Assembly (NCBI GenBank): GCA_016744015.1
Contig: JADGFD010000005.1
Coordinates: forward strand, 130,208-194,207
Source of the DNA: Paracoccaceae bacterium
GTDB lineage: Bacteria > Pseudomonadota > Alphaproteobacteria > Rhodobacterales > Rhodobacteraceae
Length of the DNA stretch: 64,000 bases
Reading direction: 5' to 3'
The position numbers and the translations under genes are program-made. This document shows, piece by piece, positions 15,751 to 25,297 of this stretch; the first letter of the stretch is position 1; each line of letters starts with the position of its first letter. The notes beneath the pieces are model-generated. The model had not been told where the DNA came from. It was given only the letters and a program-made list of their open reading frames with translations, and made no database searches.

Positions 15751-16809
15751 CGCCGGCACCTGCATTAGCCGCGTTGCAATATCAATAAAAGCCTTGGCCT
15801 GCGCGCTTTCTGGCGCGGCCGTTACCACAGGCGCACCACTATCACCGGCCAGCCTAATCTCAATATCCAACGGCACTTCGCCCAGCAGCGGGACATTCAG
15901 TTTTTTTGCTTCGGCAACTGCCCCGCCATGGCCAAATATATGCTCCTCATGTCCACATTCTGAGCAAACATGCGTAGACATGTTTTCAATAATCCCCAGC
16001 ACCGGCGTGCCGGTTTTCCTAAACATATCCAGCGCCTTGCGGGCATCCAGCATTGCAATATCTTGCGGGGTTGAAACCACAACCGCGCCTGTTACGGCTG
16101 TTTTCTGGCTAAGGGTTAGCTGCACATCGCCCGTGCCCGGTGGCAGGTCAACCACCAGCACATCCAGCTCACCCCACTCCACTTGGTTCAGCATTTGCTG
16201 CAACGCACCCATAAGCATGGGCCCACGCCAAACAACAGCCTCGTCTTCGCGCATCATAAGGCCCATAGACATCAGCTTAACACCGTGCGCTTCAACCGGC
16301 GCCATGCCACGGTCCCCAATCGCTTTGGGCCGTGCCAAAGTGCCCATCATCCGCGGCTGTGAGGGGCCGTAAATATCAGCATCCAGCAGGCCAACCTTTA
16401 GCCCCATTTTTGCCAAGGCCACCGCCAAATTGGCTGAGACGGTGGATTTCCCAACGCCGCCCTTTCCCGAAGCCACCGCCACAATGTGCTTGACCCCCGG
16501 CACGCCCTGCGGCCCTTGCGGCGCGGCAGGCTTTTTGGTGCCCAAATCCGGCACCTTCTTTTCTGAGTGCGCCGTGATCAACGCCGAAACCTTGCCAACG
16601 CCACCCAAAGCCGCCACTGCTTCAATCGCTTCCACCCGCACGGGCTCCATTGCCACGCCACGCGCCGCTTCGACCTCAAGCACAAAGCGAACAGTATCGC
16701 CTTCAATGCTTACGGCACGGGCAATATCCGCCGCCACGATATCTTTGCCGCTTACCGGGTCGTTCACCTGCCGCAATGCGTTCAAAACCTGCTCTTGTGT
16801 CACACTCAT
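15739..16809 (-). CDS. mrp: Mrp/NBP35-family ATP-binding Fe-S carrier protein
   Basis: The 356-residue protein has an N-terminal MIP18/DUF59 domain (about residues 1-85), a Pro/Gly/Gln linker, and a ParA-type ATPase domain. The domain carries the deviant Walker [11 protein letters not shown] (residues 114-123), [22 protein letters not shown], and a CSECGHEE CxxC that binds the shared Fe-S cluster between two subunits. It acts as a scaffold or carrier in Fe-S cluster assembly. It is convergent with rutR, overlapping by 12 bp, and is otherwise alone. Confidence 0.93.
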   Translation of the reverse strand: MSVTQEQVLNALRQVNDPVSGKDIVAADIARAVSIEGDTVRFVLEVEAARGVAMEPVRVEAIEAVAALGGVGKVSALITAHSEKKVPDLGTKKPAAPQGPQGVPGVKHIVAVASGKGGVGKSTVSANLAVALAKMGLKVGLLDADIYGPSQPRMMGTLARPKAIGDRGMAPVEAHGVKLMSMGLMMREDEAVVWRGPMLMGALQQMLNQVEWGELDVLVVDLPPGTGDVQLTLSQKTAVTGAVVVSTPQDIAMLDARKALDMFRKTGTPVLGIIENMSTHVCSECGHEEHIFGHGGAVAEAKKLNVPLLGEVPLDIEIRLAGDSGAPVVTAAPESAQAKAFIDIATRLMQVPALRG

Positions 16810-17154
16810 AGCGCACCTCTTTCATACTTGATGGTTCCTGTCAGGTTTAAGGGGTGGCACTGCTTTTTAAAACCAGCATTTTGCCACAGGTGTCGTTTAC
16901 CCGCCCCTATTGGCCACTCTTCGCCTAATTACTGGCTCTCGGCATAAAAGCTGTTTATTTCACCTTTTAATAATTGTATTAACTATTTGTTGATGTCTGA
17001 AGTAGTAACAAATCTTAAGCACTCGGCTCTTATGAGTCAAAACTACTCCGGTTGATCTACACCATTGATTCCTCCGGCTAAGTTGATACAAGTTCGCAAC
17101 AGGTTTGCTTCAATCGAAGCGGCTTTGCGTAGCGACTACCACGAAGGAAGATTG
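16810..17154. other. Intergenic region, divergent promoters expected
   Basis: This 345-bp gap separates mrp (minus) from uppS (plus). It is AT-rich in its middle (TTTTAATAATTGTATTAAC around 16965-16985) and must hold both promoters. TTAA boxes occur with an 8-base spacer, one more than a CtrA site. No gene, RNA or strong hairpin was recognised. The uppS frame extends upstream to 17065, but without a good ribosome site. Confidence 0.5.
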
Positions 17155-17868
17155 ATGCACGTCGGAATAATAATGGACGGAAACGGACGCTGGGCAACAC
17201 GCCGCGGCTTAGCGCGGTTGATCGGGCATAAACGCGGCGCAGCACAAGTGAAAAAAATTGTAAAACGCTGCCCACAGCTTGGGGTGAAAACCCTGACACT
17301 CTACGCGTTTTCTACTGAAAACTGGAAGCGTGCCGCCCATGAAATTGAAGGGCTGATGAAGCTTTTCCGCGGGTACCTTGCCAATAACCTCGTGGAATTG
17401 CACGAAAAAAACGTTTGTGTTCGCTTTATCGGAGACCCGACACCACTTTCGCCCGAGATTCTGGTGCTGATGGAACGGCTCAGAGGCCTAACCGAAAACA
17501 ACACCGGCCTTCAGCTCAATATTGCTATCAACTACGGCGGGCGGGACGAATTGGTGCGCGCGGCAAAGGCGATGGCGTCCGAAGTTTCGGCAGGCAATCT
17601 CAACATTGAGGAGATCACCGAGGACCGATTTTCCAGCTTTTTGGATACCCGCACACAAAATGACCCGGATCTGATTATCCGCACAGCCGGCGAAATGCGG
17701 CTTTCAAATTTTATGACATGGCAAAGCGCCTATTCCGAATTGGCATTCCTGCAAGAATCATGGCCAGAATTCACACCGGAAGTCTTTGAGGAAACATTGG
17801 AAAACTTCCATTCCCGCACACGGCAATTCGGGGCTGTCGTTTCCAAACAACCGGAATTGGCTGAGTAA
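17155..17868 (+). CDS. uppS: Isoprenyl (undecaprenyl-type) diphosphate synthase
   Basis: The ATG at 17155 follows AAGGAAG and places the conserved cis-prenyltransferase start MHVGIIMDGNGRWATRRG at the N-terminus, giving the normal length of 237 residues. Catalytic D8, the GHKRGA block, LYAFSTENWKR, LQLNIAINYGGRDE and PDLIIRTAGEMRLSNFM are present. The product is a long-chain cis-polyprenyl diphosphate, precursor of the lipid carrier for wall and surface glycans. In RTSGE..LSNF the usual Ser is replaced by Ala (IIRTAGEMRLSNF). Its position just before wza-wzb-wzc suggests a dedicated carrier supply for exopolysaccharide; a housekeeping copy probably lies elsewhere. Confidence 0.92.
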   Translation: MHVGIIMDGNGRWATRRGLARLIGHKRGAAQVKKIVKRCPQLGVKTLTLYAFSTENWKRAAHEIEGLMKLFRGYLANNLVELHEKNVCVRFIGDPTPLSPEILVLMERLRGLTENNTGLQLNIAINYGGRDELVRAAKAMASEVSAGNLNIEEITEDRFSSFLDTRTQNDPDLIIRTAGEMRLSNFMTWQSAYSELAFLQESWPEFTPEVFEETLENFHSRTRQFGAVVSKQPELAE

Positions 17869-17936
17869 AGCCGGTCATGCCCGCGAATTCTATAAGTATC
17901 TATTATTACTAAAGTTTTAATCATACAGGCCGAAAA

Positions 17937-19037
17937 TTGAATCTTTTTCGAATATCTCAGCGTTGGTTTGTTGTATCTCTGGCGGCTCTGCTCATGCTTG
18001 CAGGCTGTGCCGAGGTAAACCGCACAGATTTTCCAACCACTTCAGGTGAACAGTCCTCCGAGCTTCCTGAATTTGTTCGTGTGATTCCCCTCACGCCCGA
18101 AAATATCAACCAATCCAACGCCGCGCCACGGCAAGGGCACAGCACTTCTCAGCTTCCTACCGCGCGCTCCACTTGGCAATATAACATTGGTGTTGGCGAT
18201 GTTTTGAGCATTATCGTTTGGGATCACCCCGAGCTAACCCTCCCCGCCGGCCCGCAGCGCAGCCAGCTGGAATCCGGCAGCACTGTAAATGAGAGCGGCG
18301 CTATTTTTTACCCCTATCTCGGGCAAGTCCGCGTGGCGGGCAGAATTGTGGGGGATGTGCAGCGAGAGCTTACCGAGCGCTTGCAGGAATACATTCCTGA
18401 CCCGCAAATTGAGGTCAAAGTAGCAGCCTATAATGCGCGAAAAGTCGTGGTGACCGGCGCTATTAACGCGCCCCAATCCCTGCCCATCACCAATATTCCG
18501 CTCACCCTACTTGAGGCCGTAAATGCTTCGGGTGGTTTGGCGGAAAGCGCCAATGGGCAGCTTGTCAGTATCCGCCGCGGCGGCAGCACGTCTTATGTAA
18601 ACCTGCAAAGTTTTTTAGAGAATGGCCGGTCGAGCAATAACCCCATTCTGCGCGGTGGCGATATTGTAAACGTGCCAACAGCCGCGCCATCGCGAGCCTT
18701 TATACTTGGGAAAATCGCATCACCCGGTGTTGTTGAACTTGGCCCAAGTGACGTAAGCTTGACCGAGGCCATAACCATGAAAGGCGGGCTAGATGAAGCG
18801 CGTGCGGATGCCAGCGGTATATTTGTATTTCGCAATCAACAAGAGCGTATAGATGTTTTCCAGCTCGACGCCACCACCCCGCTGGCTTTTGTCTTAGCCA
18901 CCAAATTCGCCTTGCAGCCAGATGATGTGGTTTACATTGTTTCGGACCCAGCCGCGCGTTGGAATGAAATTATCGGCCAGCTTATTCCGACCATTGGGGC
19001 CGTGCGGCAGGCGCAAATTATCGGGAATAGTCTCTAA
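17937..19037 (+). CDS. wza: Polysaccharide export outer-membrane lipoprotein, Wza-like
   Basis: The 366-residue protein starts at TTG 17937. The signal ends in the lipobox LAGC with Cys24 as lipidation site. The Poly_export domain begins at about residue 81 (YNIGVGDVLSIIVWDHPELT), then SLBB-type segments at about 170-240 (VVVTGAINAPQSLPI) and 250-330 (AFILGKIASPGVVEL). A C-terminal amphipathic helix ends the protein, as in Wza. It forms the octameric outer-membrane channel for capsule or exopolysaccharide. Its stop overlaps wzb's ATG by one base, so wza, wzb and wzc form an operon. Confidence 0.9.
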   Translation: MNLFRISQRWFVVSLAALLMLAGCAEVNRTDFPTTSGEQSSELPEFVRVIPLTPENINQSNAAPRQGHSTSQLPTARSTWQYNIGVGDVLSIIVWDHPELTLPAGPQRSQLESGSTVNESGAIFYPYLGQVRVAGRIVGDVQRELTERLQEYIPDPQIEVKVAAYNARKVVVTGAINAPQSLPITNIPLTLLEAVNASGGLAESANGQLVSIRRGGSTSYVNLQSFLENGRSSNNPILRGGDIVNVPTAAPSRAFILGKIASPGVVELGPSDVSLTEAITMKGGLDEARADASGIFVFRNQQERIDVFQLDATTPLAFVLATKFALQPDDVVYIVSDPAARWNEIIGQLIPTIGAVRQAQIIGNSL

Positions 19038-19474
19038 TGATAGGTTCTGTTCTTGTTGTTTGTGTCGGAAATATTTGCCGCTCGCCAGCCGGAGAGCGCA
19101 TTTTGGCGCAGTCCTGCCCTTCGCTAAAGGTCGAGTCCGCTGGCATTGCCGCGCTTGAAGGCCACGCCGCTGATGAAACCATGAGCGAAGTCTCACGCCT
19201 GCAAGGTGTCAGCCTTGAGGGGCATGTCGCGCGCCAGTTCACGGCTGAATTGGCAGCAGATTTTGACCTAATTCTTGCCTTGGAAAAAGGGCATATACGC
19301 GTGATCAATGAAAAGGCTCCCGCCGTGAGCGGGAAAACAATGCTTCTTGGTCAATGGCTTAGCGCACAAGAAATCGCGGACCCTTACCGTAAAAGCCATG
19401 AATTCCACCGGCTGGTTTTTGATCAGGTATCCGCGGCCTGCGCAGCTTGGGCCCAAAAGTTAGGGGCAAAATAA
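19037..19474 (+). CDS. wzb: Low-molecular-weight protein-tyrosine phosphatase, Wzb-like
   Basis: A 145-residue LMW-PTP. The P-loop C9-x5-R15 reads CVGNICRSPAGE, and the general acid lies in the ADPYRKS block near the C-terminus. It removes phosphate from the tyrosine tail of the neighbouring Wzc kinase, cycling it for polymer assembly. It is flanked by one-base overlaps with wza and wzc, which fixes the partner assignment. Confidence 0.92.
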   Translation: MIGSVLVVCVGNICRSPAGERILAQSCPSLKVESAGIAALEGHAADETMSEVSRLQGVSLEGHVARQFTAELAADFDLILALEKGHIRVINEKAPAVSGKTMLLGQWLSAQEIADPYRKSHEFHRLVFDQVSAACAAWAQKLGAK

Positions 19475-21636
19475 TGAACAAAGCGAGTGATCAGGAAATC
19501 GACATTCTTGAATTGTTTATGCTGTTTTACCGAAAGAAATTTCGGATTGTGTTTATCACGTTTCTAGGTGCGCTATTGGGTGTTGCCTTTGCCTTGCTCG
19601 CCACGCCCATTTTTCAAGCTGATGCGTTGATACAACTTGAGGAAAAATCAAGCGGGGGGATGGCGCTTTCCGCGGACCTTTCCTCGCTATTTGGAGACAC
19701 ACCGGAATCAGCCGCCGAGATCGAGATTTTAAGATCACGCATGATCCTTGGGCAGGTCATCCAAGACCTTCAATTGGAAAATAGGGCAACCCCAAAGCGC
19801 CTGCCGCTGATCGGTAATTTCCTTTCACGCTTTGCCCTCCCCGAACCAAGTATCTCCTACTTGTCCAGCTATGCCTGGCACGAAGAATCTATTGAAATCG
19901 GCCTGTTGGAGGTGCCTATTCACCTATTGAATGAACCGATTGCGCTGATAAATCTGGGTAGCGGCCGCTATGAGGTTAAGCTAAAGTCTAGCGCGCCGAT
20001 CATTGGTCGCGTCGGCGAGCCCCTGCGCCGGACGGAGCTTGGTTTCGCGCTGATGGTTAATTCGATCACCGGGCCAGCCGGGCGGGAATTCATCTTGGAA
20101 AAACAGCATTTTGCCGACACGCTAACGGATTTGAGAGAAAATTATTCGATTTCCGAAAGAGGTAAAAACTCGTCTATCATTCAGCTTTCCGTTCGTGGGC
20201 CAAATCCTTCGCTCACGGCGCGCATTCTGGAAAAAATAGCCGAGGTTTACCTTTTGCAGAATGTTAGCCGGAATGCCGCCGAGGCGGATAACAGCCTGAG
20301 CTTTATTGAAGCCCAGCTTCCAGAGGCGGAGGCGGTCATGCGGGCGGCGGAAAGTGCTGTAAACGCTTATAAGCTTTCTCAGGATTCTGTTGATCTTTCT
20401 TTTGAAACCATGGCCTTACTTGAGCAATCAGTTGCTATTGAAGCCCAACTCAGCCAGCTGGACCTTGAGGAACAGGAACTCAAAAAACGATATACCCAGG
20501 CCCACCCCGTTTATCAAACCTTGCTTGGCAACCGCACCGAGCTGGAAAGCCAGCTCGAAAAAATCCGGGCGCAATCCATAGATTTGCCTGAAACGCAGCT
20601 GGAAATGCTCCGCCTTACGCAAGATTTAGAGGTGGCCCGCGAAATTTACTTGCAACTGGTGAGCCGCGCGCAAGAACTGGCCGTTATCAAAGCCGGCACG
20701 ATTGCTAATATCAGAATTATTGATACCCCGATGGTGTTTCCTAAACCCATCAAACCGTCCAAACCGCTTGTTATCCTCATCGCGACGGTGCTGGCCTTTG
20801 CCTTGGCTCTTGCCTTTGTGTTTTTGCGCTCACTCATGACCAAAGGCATAGAGGGGCAGGAGGTGATTGAGGAGATGGGGCTCTCGGTATTTGGCGCGAT
20901 TCAAAAGGTTGGGAATGGCGATTTCGGGAGCAGTAAGCGCGGGCGGGATACGCCGATTTTGGCCAAGACCGACCCGACAAACCTTTCGATCGAGGCGCTG
21001 CGTAGCCTGCGCACCAGCCTGCATTTTGGCATGCTGGATGCCAAATCCAGCCTCCTTCTGTTTACAAGTTCGCGCCCGGGGGAGGGGAAATCATTTTTGG
21101 CGGTTAATTTGGCCACGGTCATGGCGCAGGCGGGGCAAAACGTGTGTCTAGTCGATGCCGATATCCGGCGGGGCTATCTGCGCCGCTATTTTGGCTTGCC
21201 AAAAACGGCCCTAGGCTTAACCGATGTGTTGGCCGGTGACGCCACGCTGGATGAAGTGATTGTAAAAGACCCCGAAACCGGCCTTAGCTTCATTCCATCC
21301 GGGAATTACCCCCCTAATCCGTCTGAGCTGTTGATGCATGAAAATTTTGCAACGACCTGCGCCGCGTTGGATACCCGCTTTGAGATGACCTTGATGGATG
21401 CGCCGCCGCTCTTGGCCGTTACCGATCCTGTGATTATTGGCAAATATGCCGGGATGATCCTGCTTGTAGTGCGGCATTTGTTTACACAAGTTGGTGAGCT
21501 TAACGCTTCATTAAAAGCGCTTGAGAACAATGGCTTAAGAGCCAACGGTGCGGTGCTAAACGCTTATTCCCCCAAGGCCTCAAACAAAGGTGCGGGTGAC
21601 TATAGCTATCAATACGCCTATAAAAACCGCGACTAA
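19474..21636 (+). CDS. wzc: Wzc-like polysaccharide co-polymerase and BY-type tyrosine autokinase
   Basis: The ATG at 19474 overlaps wzb's stop by one base; 720 residues. Layout: cytoplasmic N-terminus, TM1 about 24-43, a periplasmic Wzz/GNVR region with coiled coils (about 265-400), TM2 about 431-451, and a BY-kinase domain. The kinase has Walker A SSRPGEGKS (532-540), Walker A' LVDADIRRG (about 559-567) and Walker B LMDAPPLLAV. The tail GDYSYQYAYKNRD holds the tyrosine cluster that is autophosphorylated in trans. It controls chain length and export through Wza. No polymerase, flippase or glycosyltransferase for this polymer is adjacent. The 3' end overlaps ptsP by 4 bp on the other strand. 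Confidence 0.93.
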   Translation: MNKASDQEIDILELFMLFYRKKFRIVFITFLGALLGVAFALLATPIFQADALIQLEEKSSGGMALSADLSSLFGDTPESAAEIEILRSRMILGQVIQDLQLENRATPKRLPLIGNFLSRFALPEPSISYLSSYAWHEESIEIGLLEVPIHLLNEPIALINLGSGRYEVKLKSSAPIIGRVGEPLRRTELGFALMVNSITGPAGREFILEKQHFADTLTDLRENYSISERGKNSSIIQLSVRGPNPSLTARILEKIAEVYLLQNVSRNAAEADNSLSFIEAQLPEAEAVMRAAESAVNAYKLSQDSVDLSFETMALLEQSVAIEAQLSQLDLEEQELKKRYTQAHPVYQTLLGNRTELESQLEKIRAQSIDLPETQLEMLRLTQDLEVAREIYLQLVSRAQELAVIKAGTIANIRIIDTPMVFPKPIKPSKPLVILIATVLAFALALAFVFLRSLMTKGIEGQEVIEEMGLSVFGAIQKVGNGDFGSSKRGRDTPILAKTDPTNLSIEALRSLRTSLHFGMLDAKSSLLLFTSSRPGEGKSFLAVNLATVMAQAGQNVCLVDADIRRGYLRRYFGLPKTALGLTDVLAGDATLDEVIVKDPETGLSFIPSGNYPPNPSELLMHENFATTCAALDTRFEMTLMDAPPLLAVTDPVIIGKYAGMILLVVRHLFTQVGELNASLKALENNGLRANGAVLNAYSPKASNKGAGDYSYQYAYKNRD

Positions 21637-23885
21637 AACGGGTAGCGGCCTGCCTTTAGCCAGTGCTCCAATGCCGGCCGCACAGATTGCTCCCCCGAGC
21701 CACGAGCCTCGTCGATCACGGCTTTAACCTCAGCAATATCCACCGCCCGCAACAGCCTTTTTACCGGCCCAACCGAGGCCGGCCGCATGGAAAGCGTGCG
21801 CAGGCCCATCGCCGCAAAAGCCAAAGCTTCCACGGGGCGGCCAGCATCTTCTCCACAAAAGGAAAGCGGCGTGGAGAGTCGCTCGCAACGCTCGGATATT
21901 TGTTCGATAAAGGTTAGAAAGCTCACGTTTAAAGTGTCATACCGCGCCCGTACCAGCTCGTTTTCACGGTCTGCGGCAAAGAAAAACTGCTTAAGATCAT
22001 TACCGCCAATCGAAATAAAATCCGCAAGCTCAAAGAACTGATCTGGGGCAAAGGCAAGGCTCGGCGTCTCCAGCATTGCGCCAATGCGCACATTAGCAGG
22101 CAGAATATGCCCCTGCCGCGCCTCTTTCTCCAACTCGTCCAGCAGTTTTTGCCGCGCCTCTCGAAATTCCTCGAATTGCGCAATAAACGGAAACATCACA
22201 TTCAACCGCCGCCCATTGGCCGCACGAATAAGCGCCTGAAGCTGCATGCGCATTATGCCGGGCCTATCCAGCCCAATGCGAATCGCCCGCCAGCCCAGCG
22301 CCGGGTTTGGCTCTTCGGGGCGCTTCATATAGGGCAGCGCTTTGTCCGAGCCGATATCAAGCGTGCGAAAAACTACCGGCTTTTCCCCGGCGGCATCCAT
22401 GACCTTGCGGTAAAGCTTCACCAGTTCAGCCCTGCGCGGCACCCGCGCCCGCAGCAAAAACTGCAATTCGGTCCGGTAAAGCCCGACGCCTTCAGCGCCC
22501 GAAGGCTCAAGGCTTGGCAGGTCCACCATCAGCCCGCCATTCATGTGCAGCGCCACGGTAATACCGTCCTTAGTTTTGGCAGGCTTATCATGCAATCCAT
22601 GATAGGCTGCCTGCGCCTCGGCCTGCATAGCGATCTTTTCCCGAAACGCTCCCGCCACGGTTTCATCGGGGCGTAAATGCACCAGCCCCGTTTCCCCGTC
22701 AACCAATATCGGGTCATCATTCAGCGCTTCTCGGGTAATGCGCGACGCATGAACAACAAGCGGAATAGCCAGTGATCGCGCCACAATAGCCGCGTGCGAA
22801 CCCACCGAGCCTTCCTCCAGCACCACAGCCTTCAGCTTTTTGCCATAGTCCAACAGCTCACCCGGGCCAATGTTACGTGCTACTAAAATGGCATTTTCCG
22901 GGATGCCGCGCTCCGAGGCATCCTCCCGCCCTGTCAAAATCCGCAGGAGCCGATTGGCCAAATCATCCAAGTCATGCAGCCGCTCACGAATGTAGGCGTC
23001 TTTCACCCGCGCCATACGTGAGCGGGTTGAGGTCTGCTCTTTTTCCACGGCCATTTCGGCAGCCAACCCGCTTTCAACGGATTCAAACATCCGGTTCCGC
23101 CAGCCTTTATCCTGCGCAAACAAGCGGTAAGCGACCATTACGTCACGATGCTCGCCAATCGCCGCGCCCTTATCCAGTAGTGCGTCAATTTCTTCGACCA
23201 GCATATCCAGTGCCTCTTGCAGCCGACCAGTTTCGATCAACGGGTCATCGGCCACGGGGTTGGCTATTACAATATGTGGCTCATGCAGCAGCACCACGCC
23301 CTCGGCCACGCCCTCCTGCCCCCGCAGGCCTTTTACAAAAAACGGCAGCTGATGCTGAGCCGCGATCGACATTTTGTCAGGGCCAGTAAACGCCCCAAGC
23401 TCGGTCATTTCCGCAATGACCATGGCCACGACTTCTAGCCCGTAAATCTCATCATCTGAATAGCTGCGCTGATCTTTGCTTTGCACGACAAGCACGCCGA
23501 GCACCTCACCCAAGCGCTGAATCGGCACTCCGACAAAGGAGGAATACACTTCCTCGCCTGTTTCGGGCATAAAGCGGTAGCCACGAGCCGCAGGGGCATC
23601 TGCAAAATTAAGCGGCACAGCTTTATCTGCGACGCGGCCCACCAGCCCCTGCCCTACGCGCAAGCGTGTTTGGTGCACCGCTTCGACGTTCAAACCATGG
23701 GTCGCGCAAAGCTCCAGCGTGGTTTCATCGCGCTTCAGGTAAATCGAGCAGACATCGGCCTCAAGCGAGCAGGCAATAAGGTAGGTGACACGGTCCAGCC
23801 GCGCCTGCCCTTCGCCCGCTTCTGCCAGCGCGTCCCGCAAACCCTTCAGCAGTATTTGGGAGTTTATCCCTTTACGTTCACCCAT
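21633..23885 (-). CDS. ptsP: Phosphoenolpyruvate-protein phosphotransferase PtsP (EI-Ntr)
   Basis: The 750-residue protein has an N-terminal GAF domain (about 20-165), the PEP-utiliser N domain, the phosphohistidine domain with H364 in EEGSVGSHAAIVARSL, and the TIM-barrel PEP-binding domain ending in FCGEDAGRP with the catalytic Cys. It starts the nitrogen-type PTS relay (EI-Ntr to NPr to EIIA-Ntr), which signals nitrogen and carbon status instead of importing sugar. It lies directly downstream of lysC with 20 bp between, an order I recall as common in Rhodobacterales. Confidence 0.94.
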   Translation of the reverse strand: MGERKGINSQILLKGLRDALAEAGEGQARLDRVTYLIACSLEADVCSIYLKRDETTLELCATHGLNVEAVHQTRLRVGQGLVGRVADKAVPLNFADAPAARGYRFMPETGEEVYSSFVGVPIQRLGEVLGVLVVQSKDQRSYSDDEIYGLEVVAMVIAEMTELGAFTGPDKMSIAAQHQLPFFVKGLRGQEGVAEGVVLLHEPHIVIANPVADDPLIETGRLQEALDMLVEEIDALLDKGAAIGEHRDVMVAYRLFAQDKGWRNRMFESVESGLAAEMAVEKEQTSTRSRMARVKDAYIRERLHDLDDLANRLLRILTGREDASERGIPENAILVARNIGPGELLDYGKKLKAVVLEEGSVGSHAAIVARSLAIPLVVHASRITREALNDDPILVDGETGLVHLRPDETVAGAFREKIAMQAEAQAAYHGLHDKPAKTKDGITVALHMNGGLMVDLPSLEPSGAEGVGLYRTELQFLLRARVPRRAELVKLYRKVMDAAGEKPVVFRTLDIGSDKALPYMKRPEEPNPALGWRAIRIGLDRPGIMRMQLQALIRAANGRRLNVMFPFIAQFEEFREARQKLLDELEKEARQGHILPANVRIGAMLETPSLAFAPDQFFELADFISIGGNDLKQFFFAADRENELVRARYDTLNVSFLTFIEQISERCERLSTPLSFCGEDAGRPVEALAFAAMGLRTLSMRPASVGPVKRLLRAVDIAEVKAVIDEARGSGEQSVRPALEHWLKAGRYPF

Positions 23886-23905
23886 ATCACCTCGCGCTGC
23901 CGCGC

Positions 23906-25159
23906 TTATGGTGCGCGGTCCAAGTCAAAGGCATCATGCAATGATTGCACAGTAAGTTCCATATATTTCCGGTCTACCAATACAGAAACTTTGATCTCGG
24001 AAGTTGTGATCACCTTAATGTTCACCCCGTCATCGGCAAGATTCTTAAACATTTTCTGCGCTACTCCGGCATGGCTCCGCATGCCAACCCCTACGATAGA
24101 CACCTTGGCCACATCGGTATCTTTGTCAAGCTCACGGTAGTTAAACTCGCCCCGTGCCTTGGCCGCTTCCAGCGCAGCTTCGGCTTTGGCGACATCGCCC
24201 ACCGGGCAGGAAAACGTCATATCTGTGCGGCCTTCTTCGGACATATTCTGCACGATCATATCAACAATAATGCCCGCTTCCGCCAAAGGCGTAAAAATTG
24301 CCGCCGCCACGCCGGGGCGGTCAGCCACCGAAATCAGTGTCAGCTTGGCCTCATCGCGCGAACAAGCGATGCCGGTAACTACATTATTTTCCATAATATC
24401 TTCCTCATCGCAAACCAGGGTGCCCGGTTCGTCATTAAAACTGCTCAGCACCTGCAGGCGCACCTTGTTACGCATCGCCAACTCTACCGACCGGGTTTGC
24501 AGCACTTTTGCGCCCAAGGATGCCAGCTCCAGCATTTCTTCAAAGGCAATTTTTTCGAGTTTGCGCGCCTTGGCCGTAATGCGCGGGTCGGTGGTGTAAA
24601 TGCCATCAACGTCGGTATAAATATCGCAACGCTCCGCTTCCAGCGCGGCGGCAAAAGCCACTGCGGTGGTATCAGAGCCGCCCCTTCCAAGGGTGGTTAC
24701 GCGGCCATCGGGGCCAACGCCTTGAAAGCCCGCAATCACCGCCACCTCCATGCCCTCGGCAAATTTAGCGTCTAGGTTCTCGCGCGGAATGCTCTCAATA
24801 CGGGCCGCTCCGTGGGCGCCAGTGGTGTTTACCGGCACTTGCCAGCCTTGCCAGCTCCGCGCCTGCACACCCATTTCTTGTAGCACAATCGCCATCAGGC
24901 CCGAGGTGACCAACTCGCCCGAGGCCACCACGGCGTCATATTCACGTGCATCATAAAAGCACGGCGCTTCGGCATCAGCTGCACTCGCTGCGTCGCCCAC
25001 AAGGCCCACCAGCTTGTTGGTTTCGCCAGACATGGCCGACACAACCACAATCACCTGATTGCCGCGCTCCACCTCGCGCTTCACCTTGATCGACGCATTG
25101 CGAATGCGTGCAAGATCGGCTACCGAAGTACCACCAAATTTCATAACCAGCAAAGCCAT
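23906..25159 (-). CDS. lysC: Aspartate kinase
   Basis: This 417-residue enzyme phosphorylates aspartate at the start of the lysine, threonine and methionine pathways. The N-terminal kinase domain opens MALLVMKFGGTSVADLARI; it includes LGRGGSDTTAVAFAAAL and CDIYTDVDGIYTTDPR. Two ACT-type regulatory segments occupy about residues 265-417 (LISVADRPGVAAAIFTPLAE and VSIVGVGMRSHAGVAQKMF), typical of the feedback-inhibited LysC class. An internal start for a separate beta subunit, as in Bacillus, cannot be excluded. The gene is upstream of ptsP on the same strand. Confidence 0.94.
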   Translation of the reverse strand: MALLVMKFGGTSVADLARIRNASIKVKREVERGNQVIVVVSAMSGETNKLVGLVGDAASAADAEAPCFYDAREYDAVVASGELVTSGLMAIVLQEMGVQARSWQGWQVPVNTTGAHGAARIESIPRENLDAKFAEGMEVAVIAGFQGVGPDGRVTTLGRGGSDTTAVAFAAALEAERCDIYTDVDGIYTTDPRITAKARKLEKIAFEEMLELASLGAKVLQTRSVELAMRNKVRLQVLSSFNDEPGTLVCDEEDIMENNVVTGIACSRDEAKLTLISVADRPGVAAAIFTPLAEAGIIVDMIVQNMSEEGRTDMTFSCPVGDVAKAEAALEAAKARGEFNYRELDKDTDVAKVSIVGVGMRSHAGVAQKMFKNLADDGVNIKVITTSEIKVSVLVDRKYMELTVQSLHDAFDLDRAP

Positions 25160-25244
25160 ACTTTGGGCTCCAATTCCGTAAGTTTGGCCGTTTCATACAA
25201 GCCTTTGCGCCGCGCTTCAAGCCCAAGCGCCGCGTGTCGCCTCG

Positions 25245-25291
25245 GGGGGGCATCGAGCCCCCCGCTCGGCGAGGTTCCTCTCGGGAGGAAC
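25245..25291. terminator. Two tandem stem-loops between lysC and a lipoprotein gene
   Basis: GGGGGGC-ATCGA-GCCCCCC (25245-25263) and GTTCCTC-TCGG-GAGGAAC (25274-25291) are both perfect 7-bp stems. There is no U-run, so they are more likely transcript-stabilising or rho-associated structures, or an intergenic repeat of the same kind as at 31283 and 11420. They follow the lipoprotein gene's stop and precede lysC on the minus strand. Confidence 0.55.
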
Positions 25292-25297
25292 AGGTGG

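Noticed and set aside
16960-16990. CtrA-like TTAA-TTAA sites before uppS (and similarly near 50717)
   Set aside because: The spacer is 8 bases in both places; the CtrA consensus needs 7, and AT-rich gaps give such pairs by chance.
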